Source of the DNA: Planctomycetota bacterium
GTDB lineage: Bacteria > Planctomycetota > UBA1135 > UBA2386
Length of the DNA stretch: 13,278 nt
NCBI GenBank assembly: GCA_020425915.1
Contig: JAGQQZ010000340.1
Location: 1-13,278 of the forward strand
Direction of reading: 5' to 3'
Shown: positions 7,283-13,278 of the stretch, one piece after another
Position numbering within the stretch: position 1 is the first letter of the stretch
Layout of the letters: each line of letters starts with the position of its first letter
Position numbers and translations under genes: made by a program
Notes under the pieces: model-generated
What the model saw: the letters and a program-made list of their open reading frames with translations, nothing else
Told to the model about the DNA's origin: nothing
The model's database searches: none

Positions 7283-7535
7283 CGATCGTCGACAGGCCGC
7301 GGCGCTCGGCTACTCGAGGGAGCACGAGTCCGCTCCGCGGGTGCTCGCGAAGGGCGGCGGCGAGGTCGCCGAGAACATCATCGCCCACGCCGAGGCGCAC
7401 GGGATTCCGATCGAGCACGACCCGGACTTGCTCCAGTGCCTCGCACCGTTGGCGGTCGGCGACGAGATTCCGGTCGAGGCCTACGTGGCGGTCGCGCAGA
7501 TCCTCGCGTTCCTGTATCAGGTGAACGCCGAATAG
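7269..7535 (+). CDS. Stand-alone FlhB C-terminal-domain protein (YlqH-like)
   Basis: The product is 88 residues and matches the part of the FlhB/YscU export-switch cytoplasmic domain that follows the autocleavage site. AAALGYSREHESAPRVLAKG (10-29) parallels the AVAL-x-Y...AP-x-V-x-AKG segment, and residues 30-84 follow the family pattern: AENII, HGIPIEHDPDL, VGDEIPVEAYVAVAQILAFLY. The NPTH autocleavage motif and the membrane domain are absent, so it resembles the cleaved C-terminal fragment made as a separate protein. It overlaps the FliK-like gene by 14 nt in a different frame, suggesting coupled translation and physical partnership. Its start (ATG in gatcgATGtcc) gives the right length for the family. 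Confidence 0.88.
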   Translation: MSTRDDRRQAAALGYSREHESAPRVLAKGGGEVAENIIAHAEAHGIPIEHDPDLLQCLAPLAVGDEIPVEAYVAVAQILAFLYQVNAE

Positions 7536-7566
7536 CCGACCTGCTCCCGCTCGAAACCGGCACACG

Positions 7567-8733
7567 ATGAACGAGTCCGTCTTCCACGATCCCAGCTCCG
7601 TCCTCCTCCTCGGTCCCGGCCCATCGCCGGTCTCGGACGCCGTGCGCGCCGCGATGGCCGCGCCGGTTCTGGGTCACCTCGACCCGGAGTTCGTGCAGCT
7701 GATGGATCGCGTGCAGGGTGGACTCCGCACGCTCTATGGGACCGAGAATCGGTTCACGCTGCCGATTTCCGGAACGGGGTCGGCCGGCATGGAGGCAGCG
7801 GTCGTCAACCTCGTCGAGCCCGGCGATCGCGTGGTCGTGGGCATCCACGGCGTGTTCGGCGGTCGCATGCGCGACCTCGTGGAACGGCAGGGCGGCGAAG
7901 CGGTCGTCGTCGAGGTGCCGTTCGGGGAGCCGCTCGACCCCGACGCGATGGCGGAGGCGATCGCTGGAGGCGATACGAAGGTCGTGGGTCTCGTGCACGC
8001 GGAGACGTCGACCGGTGTGCTGCAGCCGCTCGCGGAGATCGTCGGTGCCGCGCGCGCCGCAGGCGCGCTCGTCGTGCTCGACTGCGTCACGAGTCTCGGT
8101 GGTGTCCCTGTCGAGCTCGATCGGCTGGGTGTGGACGCCGCCTACTCGGGAACTCAGAAGTGTCTCTCCGTCCCCCCCGGACTTGCGCCGTTGAGCTTCT
8201 CCGAGCGAGCGTTCGAGAGGATTCGGTCCCGTGCGAAGCCCAGCACGTCTTGGTACCTCGACGCCGGTCTGCTGTCCGGCTACTGGGGTGAAGGTCAGCG
8301 CGCGTACCACCACACGGCACCGATCAGCATGATCTACGGACTCGCGGCGGGCCTCGACGCCGCGCTCGGCGAGGGGCTCGAAGAGCGCTTCGCGCGGCAT
8401 GCCGATGCCGCGCAGCGGCTCCACCGCGGTCTCGAGGTGTTGGGACTCGAGTGTCTCGTTCCCGTGGAACTGCGGACGCCGATGCTGACCTCCGTGTGCG
8501 TCCCCGACGGAGTCGACGAGTTGGCCGTCCGCAAGCGCCTGCGTCAGCTACACGGAATCGAGATCGGCGGCGGGCTCGGATCCCTGGCTGGTCGCGTCTG
8601 GCGTATCGGACTGATGGGGCACGGCGCCCGACCCGAGGTCGTTCAGCGGCTGCTGGCGGCGCTCGGAGAGAGCCTCGGATCGGTCGGCTTCCGTTGCGAC
8701 GTCGGCGCGGCCATGTCGACTGCCTCGGTATGA
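7567..8733 (+). CDS. Class V aminotransferase, alanine/serine-glyoxylate type
   Basis: This is a PLP-dependent aminotransferase of the AGXT/serine-pyruvate aminotransferase group, 388 residues, cytoplasmic. It opens with LLLGPGPSPVSDAV (13-26). The PLP-phosphate loop is SGTGSAGMEAAVVNL (68-82). HAETSTGVLQPL (144-155) and LDCVTSLGGVPVELD (171-185) follow, with Asp172 facing the pyridine nitrogen. TQKCLSVPPGL (196-206) carries the Schiff-base Lys198. GRVWRIGLMGHG (342-353) supplies the substrate carboxylate-binding Arg346. These closely match proteins that use alanine, serine or both with glyoxylate. Motifs alone do not separate alanine-glyoxylate from serine-glyoxylate activity. The start lies 31 nt after the FlhB-like gene, without a Shine-Dalgarno. 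A D-2-hydroxyacid dehydrogenase two genes downstream could reduce the hydroxypyruvate made from serine. Confidence 0.92.
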   Translation: MNESVFHDPSSVLLLGPGPSPVSDAVRAAMAAPVLGHLDPEFVQLMDRVQGGLRTLYGTENRFTLPISGTGSAGMEAAVVNLVEPGDRVVVGIHGVFGGRMRDLVERQGGEAVVVEVPFGEPLDPDAMAEAIAGGDTKVVGLVHAETSTGVLQPLAEIVGAARAAGALVVLDCVTSLGGVPVELDRLGVDAAYSGTQKCLSVPPGLAPLSFSERAFERIRSRAKPSTSWYLDAGLLSGYWGEGQRAYHHTAPISMIYGLAAGLDAALGEGLEERFARHADAAQRLHRGLEVLGLECLVPVELRTPMLTSVCVPDGVDELAVRKRLRQLHGIEIGGGLGSLAGRVWRIGLMGHGARPEVVQRLLAALGESLGSVGFRCDVGAAMSTASV

Positions 8734-8765
8734 GGACGGTATCGCGTGGTTCGGCAGTGGCCGGT

Positions 8766-8771
8766 TAGACT
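8766..8771 (+). promoter_or_regulatory. Candidate leaderless -10 box of gmhA
   Basis: TAGACT ends 8 nt before the ATG of the SIS isomerase gene, so transcription would start at or next to the start codon. No -35 box is evident. The flanking bases CGGCAGT (8752-8758) and ACTGGCCG (8769-8776) form an imperfect inverted repeat across the hexamer, which could be an operator, though it is weak. Confidence 0.4.
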
Positions 8772-8779
8772 GGCCGCAG

Positions 8780-9355
8780 ATGACCGGTCAAATCGAATCC
8801 TGGATCGAAGAGAGCATCGCGACCAAGCGGCGGCTGCTCGAACGGTGCGTTCCCGAGATCGAGGCGCTGTGCGAACTCGCGCTCCGATCGCTCGACGCCG
8901 GCGGGAAGCTGATGTTCTGCGGCAACGGTGGTTCTTCGTGTGACGCAGCTCACGCGGCCGGCGAACTCGTCGGCTGGTTCGAGAATCGTGATCGTGATGG
9001 CTTCGCCGCGATTGCGCTCGGTCACGAGGTTCCGGCTCTGACGGCGATCGGCAACGATGCCAGCTTCGACCAGATCTTCGCGCGGCAGCTGCGTGCGATC
9101 GGCAAGCCGGAGGACCTCCTCGTGGGAATCAGCACGTCCGGCGGGTCCAAGAACGTCGTCGCGGCGATGCGGGCCGCGAAGGAACTCGGATGCTCGACCG
9201 CGGCGCTCGTGTCCGAGCGTGGTGGGCCCGTTGCCGATCTCGCCGACGTCGCCGTTCGCGTGCCCTCGACGGAGACGCCGAGGATCCAGGAGAGCCACCT
9301 GCTCGTGTTGCACGCCATGTGTGCGTCGATCGAGCAGAAGCGCGCCTCGCGGTGA
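8780..9355 (+). CDS. gmhA: Phosphoheptose isomerase (SIS domain, GmhA type)
   Basis: GmhA converts D-sedoheptulose 7-phosphate to D-glycero-D-manno-heptose 7-phosphate, the first step to ADP-heptose or GDP-heptose for lipopolysaccharide, S-layer or capsule glycans. The 191-residue length is typical. The phosphosugar loop is FCGNGGSSCDAAHAAGEL (46-63). The active/zinc-site positions known from E. coli (H61, E65, Q172, H180) are matched here by H58, E62, Q170 and H178. AIGNDASFDQIF (89-100), ISTSGGSKNV (117-126) and the closing TPRIQESH (166-173) are all family hallmarks. The paralogue DiaA, a DnaA-binding SIS protein, is an alternative, but the intact catalytic set favours the isomerase. The GTGA junction with the next gene overlaps by 4 nt, so the two are translationally coupled. 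No other heptose gene is in the window. Confidence 0.82.
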   Translation: MTGQIESWIEESIATKRRLLERCVPEIEALCELALRSLDAGGKLMFCGNGGSSCDAAHAAGELVGWFENRDRDGFAAIALGHEVPALTAIGNDASFDQIFARQLRAIGKPEDLLVGISTSGGSKNVVAAMRAAKELGCSTAALVSERGGPVADLADVAVRVPSTETPRIQESHLLVLHAMCASIEQKRASR

Positions 9356-10314
9356 GCGTCTTCGTGACGCGGCGGATCCCGCAGGTCGGTCTCGATCGCC
9401 TGAGGGAGCACGGCATCGAGTTCGAGATCGGACAACCGGACGACGAGCGTCCGTTGGCGCGGTCGTCGTTGCTCGCCGGAGTCCGGCGTCACGAAGTCTT
9501 GCTGTCGCTGCTGACCGAGCGAATCGACCGCGAGGTGCTGGCCGCGAACCCGCGGTTGCGTGGCGTGTCGAACATGGCGGTCGGCGTCGACAACATCGAC
9601 CTGGTCGCGGCGCGTGAGCTCGGGATTCCCGTCGGGAACACGCCCGACGTGTTGACCAGCGCGACCGCGGACCTGACGTGGGCACTGCTGCTCGCAGCGG
9701 CCCGACGCGTGGTGGAGGCGCATGCCTTCATGGTCGCTGGCCGCTACGACCTCTGGGGGCCGGAGCTGCTGTGTGGTGTCGACGTGGGACCGGGCGTCAC
9801 GGGTCGACGGAAGACGCTCGGCATCGTCGGGTTCGGCCGCATCGGGGCAGCCGTCGCGCAGCGAGCCAGGGGCTTCGAGATGGAGGTGTTGGCGTCGGGA
9901 ACGGAAGCGTCGCGTGCTCGGATCGACGCCGCGCCCGACGTCGAGGCATGCAGGTTCGAGGACCTCCTCGAACGATCGGACTTCGTCTCCGTCCATGTGC
10001 CACTCACCGAGGCGACGAGGCACATGTTCGGTGCCGACGCGTTCCGTCGCATGAAGCGTCAGGCCGTGTTCGTCAACACGTCGCGTGGCCCGGTGGTCGA
10101 CGAAGCCGCGCTCGCGACCGCGCTGACCGGCGGAGAGATCGCGGCGGCGGGGCTCGACGTCTACGAGCACGAGCCGCGGATGGTGCCGGAGCTGCGGGAT
10201 CTGACGAACGTGGTCTGCCTCCCGCACATCGGCAGCGCCACGGTCGACACTCGCGATCGCATGGCGACCATGGCGGCCGACAACGCGGTCCGGTTCCTCA
10301 CTTCGGCGGAGTAG
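9352..10314 (+). CDS. D-2-hydroxyacid dehydrogenase (glyoxylate/hydroxypyruvate reductase type)
   Basis: The product is 320 residues from the GTG at 9352, which overlaps the gmhA stop (GTGA). An in-frame start at 9190 would lie inside gmhA and add a basic, non-conserved leader, so I reject it. The family NAD(P)-dependently reduces 2-oxoacids to D-2-hydroxyacids. Visible features are VGVDNIDL (77-84), NTPDVLTSATADLTWALLLA (96-115), the Rossmann loop GIVGFGRIG (157-165), VHVPLTEATRHMF (214-226), NTSRGPVVDE (242-251) with catalytic Arg245, AGLDVYEHEP (266-275) with Glu274, and LPHIGSAT (290-297) with His292. The end of the second Rossmann strand reads VLASGT with no acidic residue, which favours NADPH over NADH. 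The overall pattern suits glyoxylate/hydroxypyruvate reductases, but 3-phosphoglycerate or other substrates are not excluded. Its last 17 nt overlap the end of the convergent DUF4384-like gene. Confidence 0.9.
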   Translation: MSVFVTRRIPQVGLDRLREHGIEFEIGQPDDERPLARSSLLAGVRRHEVLLSLLTERIDREVLAANPRLRGVSNMAVGVDNIDLVAARELGIPVGNTPDVLTSATADLTWALLLAAARRVVEAHAFMVAGRYDLWGPELLCGVDVGPGVTGRRKTLGIVGFGRIGAAVAQRARGFEMEVLASGTEASRARIDAAPDVEACRFEDLLERSDFVSVHVPLTEATRHMFGADAFRRMKRQAVFVNTSRGPVVDEAALATALTGGEIAAAGLDVYEHEPRMVPELRDLTNVVCLPHIGSATVDTRDRMATMAADNAVRFLTSAE

Positions 10315-11041
10315 GCGAACCCAGGACGGGGCCCAGGTCACGCTCGAGTTCGGCGCGCACTCGCGTTTCCAATGGAGCGGAGTCCGGTCGGCCTCCGACT
10401 TCGAGTCGCAACACCGATGCGTGCACGCCGTCGCGGACCTCGTGCATCTCCCCATCGTGCTCGAAGCGCTGGAGAGCGCACACATCTCGCAACAGCTCCG
10501 TCGGTGGTGCGTGCCGGTCGGGAACGACGGTCATGCCGCCCTTGGGCGCGTAGGTGCCGAGCAGCGGTCGCTGTGGGAACGCGCCGTTGCCCATCTGCTG
10601 CATGCGAGCCATCGCGACCTCGAGGTCCGACAGCTGTCGATCCGAGACCAGGACCACGAACGTCACCAGCCCTTGCGCGTCTCCCGTGTGCCACGAGAGG
10701 TTCCGCTCGAGGTGACGTCCGGGCAGGCGGTGGCTGCCGACCGACGCCGGATTCGTTGGCGCGTCCGAGTGCAGCTGCGTGCTCGGCAGCAGCGCGATCG
10801 ATCCGCGCGTCATGTCGAACGAGATCGCATACACCCAGGCCTCGCGATCGAGCTCGAGTCGACACGCGAGGGGCGTCAGCGCGTCGACCTTCGCGAACGG
10901 CTCGGCACGGTGACCGTCCAGCTCCCAGGCGATGCGCGGTGCCGTGCCACGCGCGTTTGCGATCCAGCGAGTGGTGACGGCGAGCGCGATCGCGATCACG
11001 GCGATGCCCAGTATTCGGAGGCGTCGTCGGTGCAGAGTCAT
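10298..11041 (-). CDS. Membrane-anchored DUF4384-like protein
   Basis: The product is 247 residues. The chosen start is the ATG at 11041, directly before a basic MTLHRRRLR and a single hydrophobic segment (10-27). The open frame continues upstream to 12421, but that part is the shadow of the transporter gene. Residues about 50-135 resemble DUF4384 domains: LACRLELDREAWVYAISFD (58-76), IALLPSTQLHSDAP (82-95), GSHRLPG (102-108), then VTFVVLVSDRQL (126-137). Such domains usually sit in exported or kinase-linked proteins and have no known enzymatic function. No lipobox cysteine is seen, so it is probably an inner-membrane protein facing the periplasm. It lies downstream of the transporter on the same strand, 68 nt away with a hairpin in the gap, so co-transcription is uncertain. 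The 3' end overlaps the dehydrogenase gene tail to tail. Confidence 0.6.
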   Translation of the reverse strand: MTLHRRRLRILGIAVIAIALAVTTRWIANARGTAPRIAWELDGHRAEPFAKVDALTPLACRLELDREAWVYAISFDMTRGSIALLPSTQLHSDAPTNPASVGSHRLPGRHLERNLSWHTGDAQGLVTFVVLVSDRQLSDLEVAMARMQQMGNGAFPQRPLLGTYAPKGGMTVVPDRHAPPTELLRDVCALQRFEHDGEMHEVRDGVHASVLRLEVGGRPDSAPLETRVRAELERDLGPVLGSPTPPK

Positions 11042-11066
11042 GTCGGATGCATCGACATTTCCGCGA

Positions 11067-11088
11067 ATCCGCCCTGAGTCGGGCGGGT
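11067..11088 (-). terminator. Hairpin after the transporter gene
   Basis: The arms 11067-11074 and 11081-11088 pair over 8 bp (one G-T) around a 6-nt loop. The structure starts 21 nt beyond the transporter stop and lies before the DUF4384-like start. It may end or attenuate the transporter transcript. The stem is short and has no T-tract. Confidence 0.4.
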
Positions 11089-11109
11089 CGGTCCGCGTCG
11101 TGTTCCGGG

Positions 11110-12867
11110 TCAGGCGAGGGGCCAGAACCAGGGAATCACGGCGATTCCGACCGCGGCCATCAGTACGTCCAGCCCGAGACCGACCTTGACGTAGTGCGAG
11201 AAACGATAGCCACCAGGACCGTAGACCAGGAGGTTCGTCGTGTAGCCCATCGGGTTGGCGAACGAGCTGCTCGCGCCGAACACGACGCACATGACGAGCG
11301 GTCGGGGATCGATGCCGGCCGCGTTCGCCGCGGCCACGGCGACGGGTGTCATGAGCACGGCGACCGCGTTGTTCGAGACGAGCTCGGTGAAGATCACCGT
11401 CGCGACGTAGAGTCCGGCGAGCAGGACGATCGGTCCGAGCGTTGCGAGCGCGCTCGCGAGCTGCTCGCCGAGCAGCGCTGCCGTGCCGGTCTCCGTCATC
11501 GCCTTGCTCAGCCCGATCGTGCCGACGATGAACACCAGGATCGGCCAGTTGATCGAACGCATCGCCTGGGCGACCGACATGCACCCGGTGACGACCATGA
11601 CGATCGCCCCGAGCAGCGCGGCGGTGCACGAGTGGACCACGCCGGTCACGAACAGCGCGACGAGGATCACGATTGCCAGCACGGCGAACGGCGCCTTCCG
11701 GCGGTTGTAGATCTGCTCCGAGACCCCTTCGACGACGTTGAAGTCCCCGCTGTTCGCGATGTGGTGCCGGCTGGCATCGTCGCCGAAGCCGAGCAGCACA
11801 TCGCCCACGCGCAGCCGGAGGTCGGCGAAGCGTTCGGTCATGTGGTGTCCGTTGCGCATCATGCCGATCACGACGGCGCCGTGCTCCTGCTTGAGCTGCA
11901 CGTCGCGGACGCGCGTACCGATCACGCTCGAGTCGGGTGTGACCGACAGCTCGAAGAAGCTCATCGTGCTCGGTCGATAGCGTTCGGTGCGCGCGTGGCC
12001 GTGGGCCTTCTCCTCGTGCAGGCTCGCGAGTTCGTCGACGCGGCCACTGACGACGAGGATGTCGTCCGGCTTGATCTTGAGGTTGCCGAAGTTCGGCCGG
12101 AACACGCGTTCGTCGCGGATCAGCATCGAGACTCTCGACCCCGGCCCGCCGACGTCTCGGACCGCCTCGCCGATCAACGGGCTCCCGTTGCGGATCGTGA
12201 TCTCGGTCACGTACTCGCGGATCTCGGCACTGCCGGGCTGGGTCGCGAGCGACGGGATCTTCGGCAGGAGGTGCCGGCCGATCAGCCCGGTGTAGAGCAT
12301 CCCGGTCCCGGCGAGGATGAGGCCCGCGAACGAGATCTCGAACATGGAGATCGGTTCGAGCCCGTAATCGGGTAGCACACCGCTCACGAGGAGATTGGTC
12401 GAGGTGCCGACGAGCGTGCACATCCCCCCGAAGATGCAGGCGTAGGACAACGGGATCAGGAGCCTCGACGGGAACAACCCGGTGTTTCGGCAGATGCTCG
12501 TGATCACCGGCATGAACGTCACGACCACGAGCGTGTTGTTGACGAAGGCCGACAGCATCGTCGCCATCATCATGATCAGGAACACGACCGTTCCCTCGTG
12601 GCCACCCGTGCGGTTGAGGATTCGATCCGCGAGCACGGAGGCGGCGCCCGTGCGGAGGAAGCCCTCACCGACGACGTAGAGCGCGGCGATCGTGATGATC
12701 GCGGTGTTGGAGAAGCCCGCGACGGCGTCTTCGATCGTCACGAGCTCCGTCAGCGTGATTGCCAGGATCAGACCGATCCCGATGACCACCATGTGGGCCT
12801 TCTCGAGCGCGAGCAGCAGCACGGCGACGACCGCGAGCGCGAGGGTGTAGAGGTGGGCCCACTCCAT
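11110..12867 (-). CDS. SLC13-type (DASS) anion transporter with two RCK_C domains
   Basis: The product is 585 residues, an inner-membrane secondary transporter of the divalent anion/Na+ symporter group. The architecture is two membrane halves split by a cytoplasmic insert. Half one has helices from about 8 to 200, with SAFVNNTLVVV (106-116) and GTSTNLLV (154-161). Two TrkA-C/RCK_C domains lie at about 216-300 and 304-385 (GSPLIGEAVRDV...PDDILVVSG, then SSVIGTRVRDVQL...VGDVLLGFG). Half two runs from about 393 to 583, with ELVSNNAVAVLMTPVA (495-510) and NPMGYTTNLLVYGPGGY (538-554). The paired SNN/NNT and TTN motifs are the expected substrate/Na+ hairpins, related by inverted repeat. RCK_C-containing members are often annotated as sulfate or dicarboxylate permeases; the substrate cannot be read here. 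The ATG start is preceded at 6 nt by TAGACA, with no Shine-Dalgarno. Confidence 0.9.
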   Translation of the reverse strand: MEWAHLYTLALAVVAVLLLALEKAHMVVIGIGLILAITLTELVTIEDAVAGFSNTAIITIAALYVVGEGFLRTGAASVLADRILNRTGGHEGTVVFLIMMMATMLSAFVNNTLVVVTFMPVITSICRNTGLFPSRLLIPLSYACIFGGMCTLVGTSTNLLVSGVLPDYGLEPISMFEISFAGLILAGTGMLYTGLIGRHLLPKIPSLATQPGSAEIREYVTEITIRNGSPLIGEAVRDVGGPGSRVSMLIRDERVFRPNFGNLKIKPDDILVVSGRVDELASLHEEKAHGHARTERYRPSTMSFFELSVTPDSSVIGTRVRDVQLKQEHGAVVIGMMRNGHHMTERFADLRLRVGDVLLGFGDDASRHHIANSGDFNVVEGVSEQIYNRRKAPFAVLAIVILVALFVTGVVHSCTAALLGAIVMVVTGCMSVAQAMRSINWPILVFIVGTIGLSKAMTETGTAALLGEQLASALATLGPIVLLAGLYVATVIFTELVSNNAVAVLMTPVAVAAANAAGIDPRPLVMCVVFGASSSFANPMGYTTNLLVYGPGGYRFSHYVKVGLGLDVLMAAVGIAVIPWFWPLA

Positions 12868-12873
12868 GACACT

Positions 12874-12879
12874 TGTCTA
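12874..12879 (-). promoter_or_regulatory. Candidate leaderless -10 box of the transporter gene
   Basis: On the coding strand the hexamer reads TAGACA and ends 6 nt before the ATG at 12867. This matches the close -10/start spacing seen at queG and gmhA. No -35 box is recognised. Confidence 0.35.
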
Positions 12880-12939
12880 CTCGCGGGTGTTCTCGGAGTC
12901 CATCGCAACAGGTGCTGAGGTCCGCGCGCAGCGAGGTCG

Positions 12940-13089
12940 ATGAGCCGCGTCGCCACGAGTCCACGTCCCCTGCGCCCGCGTCCCTTGGCACCGAACACAC
13001 CGGCGATCCAGTCGAGCCACGATCGCCGCGTGCTCCGTTGGCTCGGCGCTTGGTCGTTCGGCGTCCTGTGCGGGATGTGGTTCGGCTGA
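12940..13089 (+). CDS. Possible 49-residue small protein
   Basis: An ATG preceded at short distance by GCGAGG opens a 49-codon frame. Its product is basic and Pro-rich in the first half and ends in a hydrophobic segment LRWLGAWSFGVLCGMWFG (32-49), perhaps one membrane helix. The hairpin at 13127 lies 37 nt after the stop and would suit as terminator. It is divergent from the transporter. No family is recognised, and a chance frame in G+C-rich DNA is about as likely. Confidence 0.2.
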   Translation: MSRVATSPRPLRPRPLAPNTPAIQSSHDRRVLRWLGAWSFGVLCGMWFG

Positions 13090-13126
13090 CCCTCGCTCGC
13101 GTCGGTGTCGTGCGTGGCGTTCGCTC

Positions 13127-13158
13127 GTCGAGTCCTCGCCTCGTGGCGAGGACTCGAC
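13127..13158. terminator. Perfect 14-bp inverted repeat with 4-nt loop
   Basis: The arms 13127-13140 and 13145-13158 are exact reverse complements around the loop TCGT. It is the strongest hairpin in the window. No T-tract follows on either strand. It could be a terminator for a small upstream plus-strand gene or for a minus-strand gene to the right, or a protein-binding palindrome. Confidence 0.5.
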
Positions 13159-13258
13159 AAGCTCGGCACCGGGCGCCACGATACGAGTGGTCGTTCCGAC
13201 GCCCGTTCCCACCGATTTCCCACGCCCGACCGAGTTCCGCCACCCGACGGAGGACCGC

Positions 13259-13278
13259 TTGTCCCAAGGACCGAATCG
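13259..13278 (+). CDS. Possible start of a gene leaving the window
   Basis: GGAGG at 13249-13253 lies 5 nt before a TTG at 13259 that opens a frame (M-S-Q-G-P-N) running off the right end. The Shine-Dalgarno and spacing are good, but most genes here lack one, and only six full codons are visible. No product can be named. Confidence 0.2.

Larger units (their letters stand above)
12868..13278. other. Mostly non-coding 411-nt stretch at the right edge
   Basis: Beyond the transporter start I find no convincing full gene. Open frames on the minus strand are Arg-, Ser- and Thr-rich, run into the transporter gene in a wrong frame and resemble no family. The stretch holds the transporter promoter candidate, one short plus-strand frame (12940-13089), a perfect hairpin (13127-13158) and a possible gene start at 13259. 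From 13160 to the edge no frame contains a stop, so the end of a gene entering from the right on the minus strand cannot be excluded. Confidence 0.5.

Noticed and set aside
8780..9355. DiaA rather than GmhA
   Set aside because: All four positions matching the E. coli GmhA active/metal site (H58, E62, Q170, H178) are intact, which favours the isomerase, though DiaA is not fully excluded.
9022..10485. 487-codon minus-strand open frame over gmhA and the dehydrogenase
   Set aside because: Both plus-strand genes have complete catalytic motifs; the antisense product resembles nothing.
11047..12375. 442-codon plus-strand open frame antisense to the transporter
   Set aside because: His/Asp/Arg-rich shadow of a clearly recognisable SLC13 transporter.
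11042..12421. Upstream extension of the DUF4384-like reading frame
   Set aside because: This part overlaps the transporter gene in another frame and is very Arg-rich; the hydrophobic anchor right after the ATG at 11041 marks the true start.
12768..13223. Minus-strand open frame of 151 codons in the right edge region
   Set aside because: Its last 100 nt lie inside the transporter gene in a wrong frame, and its composition is Arg/Ser/Pro-rich with no recognisable domain.

Overview
The window is G+C-rich, densely coding DNA with strong G/C bias at third codon positions. It probably comes from the chromosome of a Gram-negative-type bacterium. Most gene starts lack a Shine-Dalgarno sequence, and three genes have a -10-like hexamer only 6-8 nt upstream of the start codon, as expected for leaderless mRNAs. 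With the secreted lectin-like protein at the left edge and the ECF sigma/zinc-finger-TPR pair, this is compatible with a high-GC planctomycete. No marker gene settles the phylum. I see no mobile element, CRISPR array, tRNA or rRNA.

Layout: (1) 2-1495 (+) is the 3' part of a secreted protein with a degenerate L-type-lectin-like domain and a large unknown C-terminal region. (2) A hairpin at 1501-1540 separates it from convergent queG (1529-2635, -), the epoxyqueuosine reductase of tRNA queuosine synthesis. (3) 2750-6076 (+) holds a degenerate histidine-kinase-like protein, then a compact module of ECF-type sigma factor, soluble zinc-finger/TPR anti-sigma candidate and small exported protein, closed by a hairpin at 6088-6121. 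(4) 6140-7535 (+) is an overlapping pair: a FliK-like protein and a stand-alone FlhB C-terminal-domain protein, with no other flagellar gene in view. (5) 7567-10314 (+) holds a class V aminotransferase of the alanine/serine-glyoxylate type, a GmhA-type SIS isomerase and a D-2-hydroxyacid dehydrogenase of the glyoxylate/hydroxypyruvate reductase type. (6) On the minus strand, 10298-11041 encodes a membrane-anchored DUF4384-like protein and 11110-12867 an SLC13-type transporter with two RCK_C domains. (7) 12868-13278 is mostly non-coding, with a perfect 14-bp hairpin and perhaps the start of another gene at the right edge.

Functional links: the sigma factor, anti-sigma candidate and exported protein lie head to tail (30-nt gap, then a 1-nt stop/start overlap) and look like one regulatory operon. 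The kinase-like gene just upstream may feed into it. The aminotransferase and dehydrogenase could act in sequence (serine + glyoxylate to hydroxypyruvate + glycine, then hydroxypyruvate to D-glycerate). gmhA, which sits between them, points to heptose synthesis for the cell envelope. The most novel-looking items are the sigma/anti-sigma/exported-protein module with its kinase-like neighbour, the orphan FliK/FlhB-C pair, and the repeated leaderless promoter layout.
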